Below, in pieces: positions 63,067 through 64,000 of a DNA stretch of 64,000 bases. The stretch's first letter is position 1. The number at the start of each line of letters is the position of its first letter. The translations under genes and the position numbers were made by a program. The DNA is from Drosophila miranda (taxonomy: Eukaryota; Arthropoda; Insecta; Diptera; Drosophilidae). The stretch is from NCBI RefSeq assembly GCF_003369915.1, contig NC_046675.1:23064001-23128000 (forward strand), read 5' to 3'. The notes below the pieces were generated by a model. The model searched no databases. It was not told where the DNA came from and saw only the letters and a program-made list of their open reading frames with translations.

Positions 63067-63603
63067 CAGCAAGTGACTCTGAAGCCTGGGGAAGAGAAAA
63101 TAATCAGTTATTGTGATGTCCTGAGCGACAGCGATCTGGAAGACCTCAAAAATGTAGTGGATGATGATGACGATGATGATGAAGAGGAGGAGGATGAAGA
63201 GGAGGAGGATGAGGATGTTAGGATCTCCAGATCTCAGCACGAGTTCAGCTGCAAAGAATGGGAGAGGATGCTGAAATTTATCAAGATTCCACACTATTAC
63301 ATCGAACTCATCATGGAAGCAAATGATGTGGTATTACCAGAAAACTCCGAGAAATTGGAGTTTCCAATCCGAGCGGTTTTTCCAGAAACCGTTCTTCTCA
63401 TGAATGAAGCGCTGGTCTTGGAGGCTGCATTCCGACTCGGAATGAAACACTCCACAGAATGGACCCTTGAAAGCGATGTAGATGAACTGGAAGCAGAGAT
63501 AAACAGAGCTCGTACCACACCTTTTTCCGTCCATCGGAAACACTTCTCTCACAGCCCCAACATCTCAAAAGGAGACGCAATCTCAGCCTTGAGCGCTGCA
63601 TAA
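62881..63603 (+). CDS. Unrecognised acidic protein with 17-residue repeats
   Basis: I do not recognise this gene. From the first ATG it encodes 240 residues: three and a half repeats of the unit ESIEALPAV-QLCPKM, a short conserved-looking stretch (LKPGEEKIISYCDVLSDSDL), a run of over twenty Asp/Glu with one valine-free core (near 63160-63220), then a folded-looking part (EWERMLKFIKIPHYYIELIM, FPETVLLMNEALVLEAAF, RLGMKHSTEWTLESD). The frame is open 96 bases upstream of the ATG. After the stop, a different frame stays open and reads coding-like to 63779, so the true C-terminus may differ through a splice or a one-base shift. An AATAAA lies at about 63929. It could be a young, fast-evolving gene. 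It may end or continue beyond the window only in its 3' untranslated region. Confidence 0.6.
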   Translation: MKESIEALPAVKQLCPKMKESIESLPAVKQLCHKMEESIEALPAVQQLCPKMEESIEALPAVQQVTLKPGEEKIISYCDVLSDSDLEDLKNVVDDDDDDDEEEEDEEEEDEDVRISRSQHEFSCKEWERMLKFIKIPHYYIELIMEANDVVLPENSEKLEFPIRAVFPETVLLMNEALVLEAAFRLGMKHSTEWTLESDVDELEAEINRARTTPFSVHRKHFSHSPNISKGDAISALSAA

Positions 63604-64000
63604 ATCCATCGGGACCATCTCAGAAGAAGCGGCCCTGTCGCTCCCAACAGCTGAAATTGTTGAGAGACGATTGCGGCACTTCCTCCGATTCGAGGTCTAT
63701 CTGCGTTTCCGGGTCTAGGCGTCAACTCAACCAACATCGCCTTCTCTCCCCGAACACCGCCGAACGTCTAAAAAATTAGATGAGTCTGCGCGTCAAGCTA
63801 ATTGATGAAGCACTGAAAGATCGATATGATTCCGACTCCACCTACTAAACACTGCCGTTCCATTAGAATCTATAAAGCACATCCATATTTCACCGAACAC
63901 GTCTGAAAGTGTAAAAAATGAGCTAAAATAAATTCGGAGCTCCGGTGAGTAAATACCATATTAATAATTATTACTAAATATTAAAATTTACGTATATTTG
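63604..64000. other. 3' region of the novel gene
   Basis: From about 63490 to 63779 the frame one base before that of the upstream gene is open and encodes a basic, Ser-rich sequence (HLKRRRNLSLERCINPSG, SQKKRPCRSQQLKLL, RLLSPNTAERLKN). A poly(A)-type AATAAA is at about 63929. The rest to the window end is AT-rich. Confidence 0.4.

Noticed and set aside
1-64000. tRNA, rRNA and known microRNA genes
   Set aside because: I looked for B-box (GGTTCGAATCC-like) and familiar mature microRNA strings and found no convincing match; a covariance-model scan would be decisive.

Overview
This is a gene-dense window of a Drosophila-type genome. The evidence is short GT-AG introns, often 50-70 bases, compact intergenic spaces, housekeeping promoter motifs (DRE, AACAGCTGTT), and close protein matches to known fly families. 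From memory, several genes (Gyc88E, a serpin of the Spn88E group, Mau2, the peroxisomal DHAP acyltransferase) belong to cytological region 88E of D. melanogaster chromosome 3R, so I infer Muller element E. A degenerate 'GATGCTGATCAAGAATATA'-type dispersed element fits the obscura group, but the species is not proven here. Coordinates of spliced genes come from manual exon chaining in which all reading phases close.

Layout. 1-8028: no gene found, upstream of the first gene. 8029-12254 (+): atypical soluble guanylyl cyclase Gyc88E, 11 coding exons. 13763-18397 (-): RNF123/KPC1-type ubiquitin ligase, 11 exons, tail to tail with the cyclase. 21789-25419 (+): TMEM165/GDT1 Golgi cation transporter with a large low-complexity exon. 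27001-28338 (-): secreted serpin. 31025-32951 (+): cohesin loader subunit Mau2. 33203-35148 (-): ZAD zinc-finger protein. 35605-35976 (+): TMEM141-like small membrane protein. 36012-37715 (+): GTPBP6/HflX-like GTPase. 39403-41746 (-): peroxisomal dihydroxyacetone-phosphate acyltransferase ending in AKL. 44765-46342 (+): intronless FAAH-type amidase. 46343-56282: almost 10 kb with no convincing gene. 56283-56711 (-): small secreted MBF2-family protein. 58027-59820 (+): NUB1-like UBL/UBA protein. 60447-62465 (-): intronless PRC1/Feo-family microtubule bundler with a fresh 231-base tandem duplication. About 62881-63603 (+): an unrecognised gene with four 51-base coding repeats and an acidic run.

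Most genes are unrelated housekeeping functions (gas sensing and cGMP signalling, ubiquitin and NEDD8 pathways, cohesin loading, ether-lipid synthesis, mitochondrial translation), each with its own promoter. They do not form a pathway. The least ordinary part is the right end, 60447-64000, where a repeat-bearing intronless PRC1-family gene faces an apparently novel repeat-bearing gene head to head.
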